DNA of 64,000 bases from Clavaria fumosa (Eukaryota > Basidiomycota > Agaricomycetes > Agaricales > Clavariaceae), in the NCBI GenBank assembly GCA_951802425.1, contig OX637804.1:1860001-1924000 (forward strand), in the 5' to 3' direction. The position numbers were made by a program, and so were the translations under genes. This document shows, in pieces, positions 20,571 through 32,676 of the stretch. How positions within the stretch are numbered: position 1 is the stretch's first letter; the number at the start of each line of letters is the position of its first letter. Under the pieces are notes generated by a model. It saw nothing but the letters and a program-made list of their open reading frames with translations. It was not told where the DNA came from and searched no databases.

Positions 20571-23087
20571 TCACTGGTCACGCAAACCGAAACGAGATCC
20601 TCCACCTCCACCTTTTCTATCACCTCCAGTCCTGCCTTGCCCGCCGCCTCTAAACCCTCCAAACCCTCCAGATCCGCGATCAACCGGGCCCGAGCCAAAC
20701 CCATTTCTACCACTCCCGCCGCCTCTAAACCCTCCAAACCCTTCAGATCCGCGATCAATCGGGCCCGAGCCATACCCATTTCTACCACTCTGTGCATCAC
20801 GCGATCCGCGGCTGCGAGACATACGATTGTCTTGACCAAAAACCTCGGACTCGTCCTTGTCCAGAGCCCACGAGGCTCGTGGCCGCTCACGCCCCCTCGA
20901 CCTCGATGCATCGCCTCCGCCCCTCCAACCCATTTCGTCTGAGTTTCTTTTCGATCGCGATGAGCCTCGACCCTCCCATCTATTCCTAGGGCGAGAGGGG
21001 TGAGAGGGGTGAGAGGGGTGAGTGTGGCGCGGTTCCGAGACGCCCAGCTTGTTCAGCATGTTTTCAGACACGTAGGGTGGGACTGGCAGTCCAAGAGCCT
21101 GCACAGCCCAATCCTTGCATCCTTGGACGATGGCGCGCTTGTCGTGCATGCGTAATTCCCCAGACTTGCCGGTGTAGTAGCCGAGCAGAGATATGAACGT
21201 GTCCGTGATCGCATCTTCATCGAGTTTGCCCAGCAACTCCTGCACAGATTGGTTTACATTATTCAACGTTGGGGCGAGGACGTCTGCAAATGTAAAAGCT
21301 CGTTGCGGTGACAGTGGTCGACCAGAAGAGTCATATCTCCTTGCAACTTTATTTGGAAGATTGGCGAAGAATAATTTTGGATTTGCGTCGTGCTTCTCCG
21401 CCAGCTCTTGCACTTGTGATTTGAGCTCGCTCACGGTCAGAGGTTTGAGCGGCATTTCTGCCAGTTGCCAGGTAACGAAGCCGACCTCCCAAGGCAAGAG
21501 CACCAGATCACCTCGACCCTTAGATCCGGCACGCCCAGTTCTGCCAATACGGTGAACGTATTGATCCGTGCCGCCGGGGATGCCCACTTGTATGACGCGT
21601 GAAACACCAGGGTAGTCGACGCCTCGTGCGGAGACGTCCGAGGTCACGAGCACTGACGCGCCAGATTGATCCCGCCTGAACCCGTCCGACGTGTTCGTGC
21701 GCGCATCCTGCGTGCGTTTCGAGTGAATCTCGTACACGCGCGTTCTCTGCCCCGCGGGGAGCACACTAGGTGCCATCTCGCGCATAATTGAAGCGAAGAG
21801 TTGCGTCATCTTTGTTGTCGGAAGAAACACGATACACTTGGAAGAGCCCACGTTCGCGAGCTGATCATGAGCAAGCAAAAGAAGGAGGTGTGGGATTTGA
21901 TCTGCAGGCTGGGGCAAGACGGTGTGGTACTGGGGAACATGGTTGTGTACTGGCGAGGCATCTGATTCAACTGCAATGAAAACGTGGTTCTTGTCTAGTG
22001 TCGCACGGGCAACTTGTTGGATAGCGCGGGATACAGTTGCAGAAAATAAGAAGGTTTGGCGCTCAGGCGTCTTCGGGAGGTACTCTGTGATGGCGTCGAT
22101 ATCGTCTCTAAACCCCATATCCAATAGAGTGTCGGCTTCGTCAAGAATGAGCTTGTGTTGATTTTAGTTTCAACTTCAAAGGGATGCGTCTGTTGGGATC
22201 TCACCGTTTTCGTAAACTTCATACCTCGTGCTACATCAGGTTCACTCCGAAGCACATCGAGCAACCTTCCGGGTGTGCCCACAACTAAGTCTCTTCTGCC
22301 TCTCATCCAGTCGCGCATCTGCATGCCCCTGCTGGAGCCTCCAACGAACAGTCTCACCTCAAAATCGTCATGGTGATGTGTAAGCCGGAGCGCCTCTTGG
22401 GTAATCTGTGTTGCCAACTCGCGGGTGGGGCTAATTATCAGAGCACCGACTTGCTCGCGAACAAACGCGCGCATGGCTCGGTGTTTATCGTGCTTCATAC
22501 CTGAAGCATCTCGGTAGGCCTGCTCTATAGCTTTGATACGTGCCTCGATGACGGGGACGAGGAAGGCGAGGGTCTTGCCGGTGCCTGTCTTGGCCTTCAC
22601 GAGAAGATCACGCGGGTGCAGACTTGTGCCTGGCGGTGGAGGATTTGGGTCGTATGGTTCGGCGAGTTGAGGAAGAAGTGGGAAGACGGCTGCTTGAACT
22701 GGAGACATCTGTTTGAGTTGGAACGGCTTAACGGTAATGGCTTTGAAGGTAGGGTAAGAAATTATGCCCTTGAGAGAGCTGAATAACGGAAATGAGTTGA
22801 GTTTTGTTTCGTCCTCTAACGGAGCCGCTTCCACAGAACCGACGGCGGGCTCATGAGCCTCCTCGGTTGCAGCAAGGGATGATTGCCGACGTTCATATAA
22901 ACGGAAGGTCAAGGAAGCTGATAGTGCTTGTTAGGCAGTCACAAATGAGGAATTCAGTTCAAGACGAACGAGGTTGTCGTGTCACCACTGGCGCGAAGCA
23001 CAGTGACCGAGTATGGTAGAACACAGACCGCTGGTGGGAGGACAAACGAGCGCGGACCACGAAAGTCCAGCGGGAAATGCAAGGCAT
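20571..23087 (-). CDS. DEAD-box RNA helicase, MSS116-like, mitochondrial
   Basis: ATP-dependent RNA helicase of the Mss116 type, which acts on group I/II intron and other RNAs in mitochondria. All core motifs are visible: Q-region PFQLKQMSPVQAAVFP, Walker A AKTGTGKT, PTRELATQI, GTPGRLLD, the DEAD box just after the intron near 22,147-22,200, SAT (LFSATVSRAI), ARGVDYPGV and HRIGRTGRAG. The first exon was inferred at 22970-23087: an Arg-rich, acid-free leader (MPCISRWTFVVRARLSSHQR) typical of a mitochondrial presequence, joined through a 52-nt intron (22918-22969, donor GTTCGT). The C-terminus is an RGG/Gly-rich tail with two near-identical 25-residue repeats. Length is about 790 residues. Confidence 0.93.
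20596..20780 (-). repeat. Tandem 75-bp repeats in the helicase RGG tail
   Basis: Two adjacent 25-codon units begin GRNG(Y/F)GSGP(I/V)DRGS and end FGGFRGGG. They encode the RNA-binding Gly/Arg-rich tail of the DEAD-box protein. The few substitutions suggest a fairly recent in-frame duplication. Confidence 0.8.
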
Positions 23088-23452
23088 TCTTTTGCGGCTA
23101 GGCCAAATGGTGGCCGCCTTGACCGAGTATCAGTAGCAAAGTGTCGCAGAGTCCCCACCAAGACTCTCGAGAGCAGACGTGAATCGTGAATCGGTTTCTT
23201 TTTTTCCTTTTTTGCAGTCACATGATTTACCTAGGTCACGTGCTCAATAGGCGCAACGTTCTTCGATGTACGATGGCAGTGACATTTACAGTACCGTCTT
23301 TCCGGATTGAAGACAGGGCCTGAGTAAACAACGGGGTAATGATTTCCTCAGAGGACATCATAATCATCAAGCACCCATACTGTAATAACCCATCGCGGAC
23401 TAGCAGTAAGGCTTCCTTGGCGGAGTTCATATCACATCAATAGAAAACGAAC
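23088..23452. promoter_or_regulatory. Intergenic/promoter region of the helicase gene
   Basis: This stretch lies between the Rpt6 stop and the helicase start, both on the minus strand. It contains a CACGTG at 23237-23242 within GGTCACGTGC, preceded by a poly-T/A tract near 23200. No gene is seen. Confidence 0.45.
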
Positions 23453-25004
23453 TCAAGAGAACAGCTTGCTGATAGATGCGTTTCCTTCTTGGTTCTTCTT
23501 GAGGACCTATGAAGCGAAAATAAGGTCAAGGATATTTTAAAAACACGGTGCAGCATTAACAATCACCTTTGCGACGGCAAACTCGAAATCTTCCTGGGTG
23601 ACATGCTGTCTCCGTTCTCGCAGAGCATACATACCTACAGGGACAGTTAAGGGTATGAGAGGGTAATAGTACGTGACAAGAGGTGCAGGGTACAGACCGG
23701 CTTCGGTACAAATGCCACGCACTTCGGCGCCGGAGCATTGACCCATCTTCTCGGCGAGAGCGCGCAGATTGATGCCGCGCTGCAGCGACATCTACTCTCA
23801 CAAAGTGCAGGGTGAGACGCTCTTTGTCACAGGAGGGCCAAAAGAAGCCCACCTTGCGTGAGTGAATGCGTAGGATGCTGAGTCTTGCCTCTGGGCCAGG
23901 CGGAGGGAATTCAATCTTGCGATCGATACGGCCGGGTCGAAGGAGCGCAGGGTCAAGAATGTCTTTAAAAAAATCTTTTTACGGCGGCACCGATTGACAG
24001 ATTTGGGCGCACCTATACGATTGGTCGCCATGATAACCTTGATATCTTTTGCCGGTTCGAAGCCGTCAAGCTGATTCAGTAATTCGAGCATGGTCCTTTG
24101 TACCTCCGAGTCCCCACTTCCAGTTCCACCTTCGCCTCTGGAGCTGCCAATCGAGTCGATCTCGTCCATAAAAATGATACTCGGGGCATGCTCTCTCGCC
24201 ATCACAAACAACTCGCGGACCATCCTGCTACCTTCGCCAATGTACTTTTGCACCAACTCAGATCCCGAGACTCGGATGAACTTGCAATCTGTATGATGAG
24301 CCACTGCACGAGCCAAAAGTGTCTTCCCTGTTCCCGGAGGACCGTAAAGTAGAACGCCCTTAGGTTGAGCAATTCCGAGAGATTCAAATAGCTCCGGATG
24401 TTTGACTGGCAACTCGATGACTTCCTTTATTTCCTTTATCTGTTTGTCGAGTCCGCCGACCATCTCGTAGGTGCTATCCGGTACCTTCTCGACCATCATA
24501 AGTGAGACAAGGGGATCAATTTTGTTGGCAAGGACTTTATGAATTGTGTAAGAGTCGGAACGCAAGGCGACGCGAAGACTTGGAGTCAGAGTTGACAACT
24601 CAATCTCCGGGTCTACATCAACAACTACGGGGCACTTGTTATTAGCTGGGAGAGTTTTGGAACAAGACCTCGTACTGTACTTTCCCTCGGGCTGCACCTT
24701 CACAAGGACTTTATTCTTACCCATTACCTTGACCACCTCGCCAACATAACTCCCTGGTTCGTGTAATAGTTGCAGCTCTTCGCGCAGTAAACGCACTATA
24801 ATTTAATAAGGAATAATTGGACAGTGGACACCTCGCGTGTAGAAGCCGGATACCTCGCGCATTGAGAGCATTGCGTTGGGCTTCCAGTCTCCGGAGATTT
24901 TGCGTTTTCTGATTTATGGCAATCTCTGCGGCTTCTATCTTTGCTTGGTAGTACGGTTTGATCCCACCAGGCGCGGTGGAGGGCCGTAGAGTCTCTGCCA
25001 TCAT
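23453..25004 (-). CDS. RPT6: 26S proteasome regulatory ATPase Rpt6 (PSMC5/Sug1)
   Basis: AAA+ ATPase subunit of the 19S base; unfolds substrates into the 20S core. The N-terminal coiled coil ([22 protein letters not shown]) starts at MAETLRPS; the start is 25004 or 25001. The OB part reads [25 protein letters not shown], with an intron then IVDVDPEIE. The ATPase has Walker A GPPGTGKT, the pore loop [14 protein letters not shown], Walker [18 protein letters not shown], and sensor/arginine-finger exons after ATNRI. The last exon encodes [17 protein letters not shown], so the stop lies at 23453-23455. At least six introns. Very strongly conserved, no lesions seen. Confidence 0.97.
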
Positions 25005-25245
25005 TCGCGGTAGTCGAGGAAGGTGACGCGTTCGTCACCACGAGGGTCACGGTCACTGTGACACTAGTCACGCAAAGATAAGGTCACGTGTCTCGAACGC
25101 GTGAACCGGCGTGCAGGGACTTTTGGATGACAGATGCCAAGTGAAGCCGACCTCATGAATATCCCCGCTCGCTCTACGTCTAGCGCCCATACAGACCATT
25201 TTGAGTCTGTACTTGTCGTCGCTCTTTATCAAACGTCATTCCACG

Positions 25246-27935
25246 ATGGCTCTTGACTTGAGCAATTCCAATACCGCCTATTCATCGTTCAACGTGGTTC
25301 ATCGTGATCAGGTGAATATCACGAATGTCAGCATGGGTCGAAGTAGGTAGAACAAATTTTGGGCCTGAGGTAGTGATCGCTCACCTTTTTTTTTCTCCAC
25401 AGCCCATCCTGGTACGTCCTTATTGAATCGTCAGGCAATCCTTATCCACTCCTCATCAATCAGGCGAGTCGAGAATAGAGAACGATGCCGACGGAAAGAT
25501 ATGGTCTATATATATGCTTGAGGCCGAGGAACATGATAGAGCCCTCGTTGAGCGGTGGAAGGAAAGCATGAATGGCCTTCTCATTTTCGTGCGTCTACTC
25601 CATCTACCGCGACGGAATTATCTTATTCAGAACAATTCCCATGATCCTGCAGGCTGGTCTTTTTTCCGCCACTCTCACAACCTTCATCACACAAAGTTAT
25701 AAACGCCTGCAACAAGATCCACAACAAGTCCTTCTCTTGCAAATTTCTAATCAGTTGGGCGCACTCCTGAACGAAACTCGAGGTGTCAGCTCCAGTCCTC
25801 AACTTATCACACCGTTCACACCAACTTTCTCCACGTTGCGCGTCAATGCGTGCTGGTTCCTCAGTCTGGGTTCGGCGGTTGCGTGCGCCCTGTCAGCTAC
25901 GCTGGTCGATCAATGGGCAAGGAACTATCTACAGGCCATACAACGGCCCCGCGCCGCGTATAAGCGTGCAAGGATACGCTCGCATCTTTTCGATGGTATA
26001 AAAGCCTTCAGAGCTCCATCTGTCGTTGCAGCCATCCCGACCCTCATGCACGCCTCCGTGTTCCTCTTTTTCGCAGGGTTGTTTGACTTCATGCTCCCAA
26101 TAAACAAGCTTATCGCCTTTATTACCCTCGGGATCCTTGTTGCTTGTGCCGGTCTATATGGCCTCGCATCTGTCTTTCCAATTATGACCCACAGATCGCC
26201 CTACAGAACCCCGTTGTCTTCCAGTCTTTGGCGCGTTTGGGGGAAATTCCGACGTGGCAGGCCTGCTGAAGGCGGAGACATTCCGCTAAATCTCTCAAAG
26301 GCTCGAGATCGCTTTGCGGTTTCTTCATCCCTGAGCGAAGATCGCATGTTTGATGCCTTGTGCTGGACCTTAACTTCTTTAACGGACGACGTTGAGATCG
26401 AACCCTTCATTGAAGGAATCCCAGGATTCATGACTCCTCAATCAAAGGCAGACTGCCCGAAATCCATCCAAGCGATGAAAGCGCTGATTCGCAATAAGGA
26501 AGTTAAACTGGGCGACCGTATCATCTCGCTGCTCAAGACTTGTCAGCAACCAGACCCCATTTCATCCACCTTGCTAGAGAAGCGCGCCGTGACGTGCATG
26601 GATGCAATCGGCTGCCTGATGAAGGAAATGGTCTGGGAGCCCTCTTATGACGAATCCGGCACCAAGGCAGCCCTGCGCTTGGTTACATCCTTTATCAGGC
26701 TCGATGCGTCAAAACCTAATGTGGTCATGCACTGTGCCATGCGAACGGTAACGATGATCGTGCATCAACTGCTTTATGGCTTCGCCGACATCCTCTCGCA
26801 ATTGAAGCGGGAAGAAGGACTCCAGCCGAACAAACTCGAGATCTTATTACCAGAGGCGGAACGTAAAGCCCGACTCGCGCTCTTGGGGATGCAGTGGGTG
26901 GCCAATTGGGCGAGAGAGGACGATTTCCTGGCTCCATTTGCCGTAGAAAAGGTGGAGGCAGTGAGAAGGTTTCTCGATCATCATTATCACCGGCTCGCTT
27001 CTACTCTCGCACGGATGGGTGCTGTTGCCGCCGCTACCGGTCTTCCCTCTCCCAGCAGTCTGAATATACCCGACGCCAAGACAGCGAGTAGCCTAATGGT
27101 GCCACCCGACGAGGACACGGCGACAAAGATGCTGCTTTCGCTTCAAGGCCCTGTGCTTGAAGCTCGTTTTGCCCTATTGTTCTCGTATATCATGGCTCTC
27201 GGGACTCCGATTGCCGGTGCTTCCAGATCTCGAGAGACCATTTATAACATCGTGCCTGAGGAACCCTCTCCTCGCCCAGAAACCCAATTGCGCCTCGTCA
27301 ACGTAATCGAAGGACTGATCAAACGTAAATCATCTACGCGTCCGCTAACACCCCTTGCATCTGCCCCAGACGAGGAGCGGGAAGAAGATGATTTACTCTT
27401 GGCTATTAATCCAATTCTCGATCTCGTGGGCCAGCTCAACCATCCCGATGCCATCGAGAAAGCGGATCACGTGATAACTCAACACTTACTACGCCCACCT
27501 ACACATGAGAAAGCAAAAGTTGCCTTGGACTCTTTGCGTAAACGGAGTTCAAGGACCGCGCCGATATCTCGCCCGGTGTCTCGGCGTATTCGACGACCAG
27601 GGCTGCTGACCGGGTCACAGATACTGCGCTCATCACTCACAGACACTCAGACACTCAGTTCTGCTGTTCCCCATTCTGCTGCTCCCCATTCTGCTGCTCC
27701 CTCTCTTTTCCCCCTGTCAGAACGCGATCCTATAAGTGATAGTGGACCCCATCTGCCGCGAGTTTCGACTTCGGCATCAGATTCTCAGATCCCAAAGACC
27801 AATGAGATCTCGGCGGGGCCCTCGCAATCTGGCGAGCGAAACGATCCAATCAAGCAGACTGACGACAGCGCAGCGAATTCCTTGGCGCCAGGCAGCGCTG
27901 ACAATCGGGGTAGCGTACGTTCGGAGAGTTGCTGA
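25246..27935 (+). CDS. DUF6535-type integral membrane protein with 9-nt microexon
   Basis: Basidiomycete-specific family; function unknown. Exons 25246-25342, 25403-25411 (9 nt), 25464-25588 and 25653-27935 join in one frame. The family signature runs WSIYMLEAEEHDRALVERW, then WKESMNGLLIF, then across the intron AGLFSATLTTFITQSYK, later WFLSLGSAVACALSATLVDQWARNYLQ, and further hydrophobic helices (ALMHASVFLFFAGLFDFML-like; LIAFITLGILVACAGLYG). The remainder, about 500 residues, is soluble and helical, with a disordered Ser/Pro tail. The N-terminal motif SSFNVVHRDQVNITNV resembles the short leader seen before domains of many basidiomycete NLR-like proteins. A 9-nt microexon is needed to join leader to domain; without it the frame breaks. 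Confidence 0.82.
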
Positions 27936-28940
27936 AACGTCAAACGCCTCCTATTCGACCCCACGCTCATACAGCAAATGCTGTTCTCTTTTTTTTTGTT
28001 GTGTAATGCTCGATACGATTTTTTATTACGTTGTTCTAGGCTCATTCACTTCGCCATATTATGTTCTGTACAAGTACCCTTATGCGCCTTGCAAACTTGC
28101 ATCAATTTCTTTCCTTCAAACTAACATGAACTTCTTTCCGTCAACTAATATGATCATATGATCCTCTTGAGGATACCATGCACTGGGCCGCAATATTACT
28201 ATAGCCAATGTAAGCATAATTACTCTCCTTGGATTTCAGTCCCCTTCACTTGGTGCACGATTGACCAGCCTTCCTGGATCTATCCAGAGGAAATTTGTGT
28301 GCAAGTCACAACCTTCTGAATTACATGCCAGCAAGGTATTGCCCTTCCTTGTCTTCTGGCTCTATCAACATGCCGTGCTCATTTATTTGCAGCAAGTTCA
28401 CACTGTGGATTAGAGCTACAAAAATCGTCCCTTTGTGATTTCCATCGCGGGCCTTCTGTTTTCCTTCAGGTGCTCAGATACCCCGACCATTCAGGAACTC
28501 CATATCACGTGGTTGTCCGATGAGCAACCCATCATCGATGCATCATCGTCGTCGATTGCCGTGTTATCGTTATCTGCATCGCCCTTTTTATATTATGGAA
28601 GGGAGATGGGCGGCAACGTTTTCAGTATCACGTCACTCAATTGTACACACTTGTTGTACAGCGTCTTTTGTCCTTTGTCTGAGTACGTAAGATCATCGTA
28701 TCACGTGGTCCAATGACCCTTTCTTTCAGTTCAGGTGACGCGCAGTGGCGAGCCTCTCTTCAAGCCACACGTTCGTCCTCACGAGCACCATGGAGTTCCG
28801 CCCTCCAGTCGTTTACTCTTACAAACTGCGAACTGCTCTGCTCGCCGCCTCCTTGACTTCTTCATCGTGAAGTTTCTTCGCTCTGATTGACCAAATATGG
28901 CAAGTCAATGAGCCTCGAGGCAAGAGGCGTCTTTTTTCCG
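27936..28940. other. Intergenic region
   Basis: This 1 kb lies between the DUF6535 gene and the MOV10-like gene. It is AT-richer than the flanking genes. Small frames, including one at 28435-28716, show no recognisable motif. Two CACGTG hexamers lie near 28505 and 28699. Confidence 0.5.
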
Positions 28941-28948
28941 TATATAAA
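28941..28948 (+). promoter_or_regulatory. TATA box of the MOV10-like gene
   Basis: TATATAAA lies 80 bp upstream of the ATG at 29028, a good distance for a fungal core promoter followed by a short leader. Inference from position and consensus. Confidence 0.6.
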
Positions 28949-29027
28949 GCCTGTTAACCCTCCGCGACGTCTTGGATACTACATTACAACCACCACCAAT
29001 ACTGCTCTGTGACCCCTTGCTTTGCAA

Positions 29028-32000
29028 ATGGCTATCTGTCAACAACTCCAAGTCCATGGCTCTTGTATCGATCCTCAGTGCACACGTAGCCATACTATTC
29101 ATACATGCGAGGTTTGCCAGGTCGTCGTCCAATCTGCTAATGTTCTTTCGGCTCATCTACGGGGAAAACGTCATCGAAACAAAGTCACCAGAACAATTGT
29201 CCACTGTTCCATTTGTCAAATCAACTTCGGACTCCATAATTGGGACACGCACATCAATGGTAGAGCCCACCGGCGACGTGCAGGGCAAGGTGTATCTGGG
29301 CCAATTGAACCCGAAATGCCTGAGACTGTGCCTGCGCACGTCTGGTGTGCGGTGTGCCAGGCACATATACCAGAGCAACATATGCAGAATCATTTAGCTG
29401 GCGCAACCCACCATCGAGCAGAACGCTTCTCTGCATTACGGGCAGGCCTAGATGAAGGGGAAAAAGACAAGAATGGGGTAATTGTATCCAACAATGGTGA
29501 TTTTGGCGTTGTTACACCCGGTCGGGCAGAACAAGGCATCCCCATCGACTTGACGATAGAGAATACAATCCCGATGTCCCGTATCACCATCGTGGGAGCA
29601 GTTATGAAGCCAAGCTCTCCTTCGTCAGTGCATATCGTTCTGACTAGAAGGGCTAGTAGTCTCATAACAGATTTCAACAGGTTTTCCGCTCATCTACCCT
29701 CTGGTGTGAATTGCCGACTCCTTTGTGGCCAACATGCTCGCCTTTCGGTCGTCTTTACCCAACGTCACTTTGGCCGGTACCAAGCACGAGTGTATCTCGT
29801 GTTTTCGGACGATTTGACCTCGCAGCAATTCATTATTGCTCGCCCGCTGAATGCGATCATAGGTGTTCAGGAGGACCATGAACTCTTACGGCCAACGGCT
29901 CCTTATGTCCCAAGACAACGAACCATGAGAGAGCCAGAACTGGAGGTAATTCCCGGTGAAGCTCCTAACTCAACCAAGGCCATCCCATGGGTTGTCAAAC
30001 TCCCGAAACATCTTATTCCAAAAGAGTTGGCCTCCACCCTTATTCAGACAAGCTTTAGGGAAGTCATGCAATACTTGCGAAATGTCTCTCTCCCGTCCGC
30101 CTTAACGGCGGAGACATACTGTCGTCATTTTCAAGCCCTCCTCTGGGTAGAGGAGTTCCAGATGGAGTTCGTTCCCTCTTTGTAGTCTCAAGAAGCCCTC
30201 TGACGATCAAATTAGACAAGACTTGGCCAGATATGATATTGAGGACGCCACGCTGATAGAGCACGGGCGTTTGTACTAGTATGTTCCTTTTCTCTTTCAC
30301 TTTGCCTCTACATTTATGTGGTAGATTGATGTACGGCTCACAGCCTTACGGTTCCAGGGCTTGCTGAAAAGCGCCCTAGTGTCCTTAAAGGTCTGTAGTT
30401 TCTATGAGCCACGTGTTTTATCCATGTTCAAGCGCACGGTATTTAGGTGATACAATCTTGGTGCGAAAGTATGGCGGCGAGCAGGGCCGTTGGTACGAGG
30501 GTTATGTTCACGTTGTGCGTCGAGCAGAAGTAGGCCTGCGTTTTAATGCTAGGTTCGGCGGCTGGACCAGCGCACAACGTTACCACGTCCGCTTCAAACT
30601 AAGTCGCCATCCCGCCCGCCGGCAACACCAAGCCTTGAACACTGCGTTCTATCCGGATCGGATCCTTTTCCCTACGCCAAGCGATATAGTCTCTATTCCG
30701 CCATGCACAATCGGTTTTCAGGCCATCAACCAGCTCATCGCCGACAATCGTCCGCAGCTGGAAGCTGTTGCATCTGTTGTAAATCGACCACCCGGATCCC
30801 CTCCTTTCGTCATTTTTGGACCGTACGTGCCCCGATGCGTCAATTGAAGGCTGTGTACTGAATGGATTCACAGGCCAGGGACTGGGAAAACAGTCACCAT
30901 CGTTGAAGCCATTCTGCAGCTTCTCGCACGGAACTCGGATGTTCGCATCCTTGCGTGCGCGCCCAGCAACTCGGCTGCAGATCTCATCGCGTCCCGCTTG
31001 AAGAGACTGACTACTCGAGAGCTGTTCCGATTCTATGCTCCTTCTAGGCAAAAGGACGATGTACCTGATGAGCTGCTGGGCTACACATCGAGAGACGACA
31101 CGGGGGGGTTCGCTTGTCCCCCAGTCGCTGTTGTAAAGCAATTCAAAGTCATTGTGTCAACTTGCATTTCTGCGGCGTTCGCATATGGGATCGGGATACC
31201 CCGTGGGCACTTCACGCACATCTTCATCGACGAAGCGGGGCAAGCGACTGAGCCCGAGGTCATGACGCCCATCAAGGGAATCGCCGGTCCTCACACCAAT
31301 ATTGTCCTAGGCGGTGACCATCGACAGCTAGGACCAATCATCCGGTCGCGATATGCCATCGCGCTCGGCCTCGAGTCGAGCTTCCTTGAACGTTTGACGA
31401 AGATTGATGTCTATGACGAAGGAGCGGGACATGGGAAGACGTAAGACTTTCTGCACTTCCGGGGGTCCTGTTTGCGTCGCTGATAATTCAAAATGAGCAG
31501 CGTCGTCAAACTTGTCAAGAACTTCCGTTCTCATCCTAGTATTCTCGAGTTCCCGAATGGAAGGTTCTACGGCGGTGATCTGCAGACCTGTGGGCCGTTG
31601 ACCGCAATCAACAGATATCTCGAATGGCCTCACCTGGGCTCACCGGACTTCCCAATTGTCTTCCACGCGGTGCATGGCAAAGATGATCGTGAAGCGTCCT
31701 CGCCGTCTTTTTTTAACATCCACGAAGTCAGTCTCGTCTGTCAGTACATCGATTTCCTCAAAGATAGTCGTGGTCCCTTCAGGACCGGTGAGGTGTCTTT
31801 ACTCCTTCAAACTATTGTCTAATTCGTCATCTCGGTCCTAGGGGACAAAGATATTGGTGTGATCGCGCCGTACAATGCCCAATGCCGCAAGATCTCTACC
31901 AGATTGAAGAGTCGTGCCGATGGCGTCAAAGTTGGGAGCGTGGAGGAATTCCAAGGCCAGGTACATCATCACCTGCATAAGTCACTTTGCGCAACGTCTT

Positions 32001-32501
32001 ACGCTGCTGTGTCACGATAGGAGCGCCCGGTCATCATCATCTCGACGGTACGCAGCAGTCGAGATTTCGTAAATTACGACCTCAGGCACACACTTGGCTT
32101 TGTGGCCAATCCACGTCGTTTCAACGGTGAGCGCCTCATGATGGGTCCGCTGACCCATGTTCGCTGTCGCTGACTTCTCGTCACTCTTTCGTTCCTAAGT
32201 GTCTGTGACACGCGCCAAGGCGTTACTCATTGTCATTGGCGATCCCTTGGTACTGTCGCTGGATCCGCTTTGGCGTGATTTCCTCAACTATATTCATATT
32301 AATGGTGGCTGGAAAGGGTCTCCGATCCCATGGGACCCCAACGAGACTGTTGATGAGAATGCAGCTTACGATAAGCATGTGCGCGAGCTTGGTCTCGCTG
32401 ACATGAACGATTTCGCGAGGCGTATGGAGGAGCTGACGTTAACAGGCATCGACGACATGGACGCCGCAAATATCGATCGTCCATGGAGAGAAGTCGAGTA
32501 G
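29028..32501 (+). CDS. MOV10/SDE3-like SF1 RNA helicase with N-terminal zinc fingers
   Basis: UPF1-type superfamily-1 RNA helicase; relatives (SDE3, Armitage, MOV10) act in RNA silencing and transposon control. The ATG at 29028 starts [13 protein letters not shown], a CCCH-like finger (C-x8-C-x4-C-x3-H). Three C2H2 fingers of the U1/matrin kind follow: CEVCQ...HLRGKRH, CSICQ...HINGRAH, CAVCQ...HLAGATH. The helicase core has Walker A GPPGTGKT (created by splicing out an intron whose acceptor is at about 30893), [21 protein letters not shown] (motif II, DEAG), [29 protein letters not shown] and the C-terminal [15 protein letters not shown]. Many introns; one has donor GTTCGT (30167-30215). All ATPase motifs look intact, so the gene is probably functional. 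Confidence 0.92.
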
Positions 32502-32676
32502 AGCTCCAATTTTGTTGCGTAATCTACAATGGAGGGGTCCCCTTTACCCCAGGGGCATCCAGATGCAGACGTGTTTTAGGTATTAGTGACTTGCAATAAT
32601 TTTGCCACCTTGAGCAATGGGGAAAAAAAAAAAAAAACAAGAAAAAAACAAAGGAATCGTCCGTATGATACCAGAA

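Noticed and set aside
20327..20911. Minus-strand frame of 194 codons overlapping the helicase tail
   Set aside because: It is a shifted frame of the Gly/Arg repeats of the DEAD-box gene; the repetitive composition alone keeps it open.
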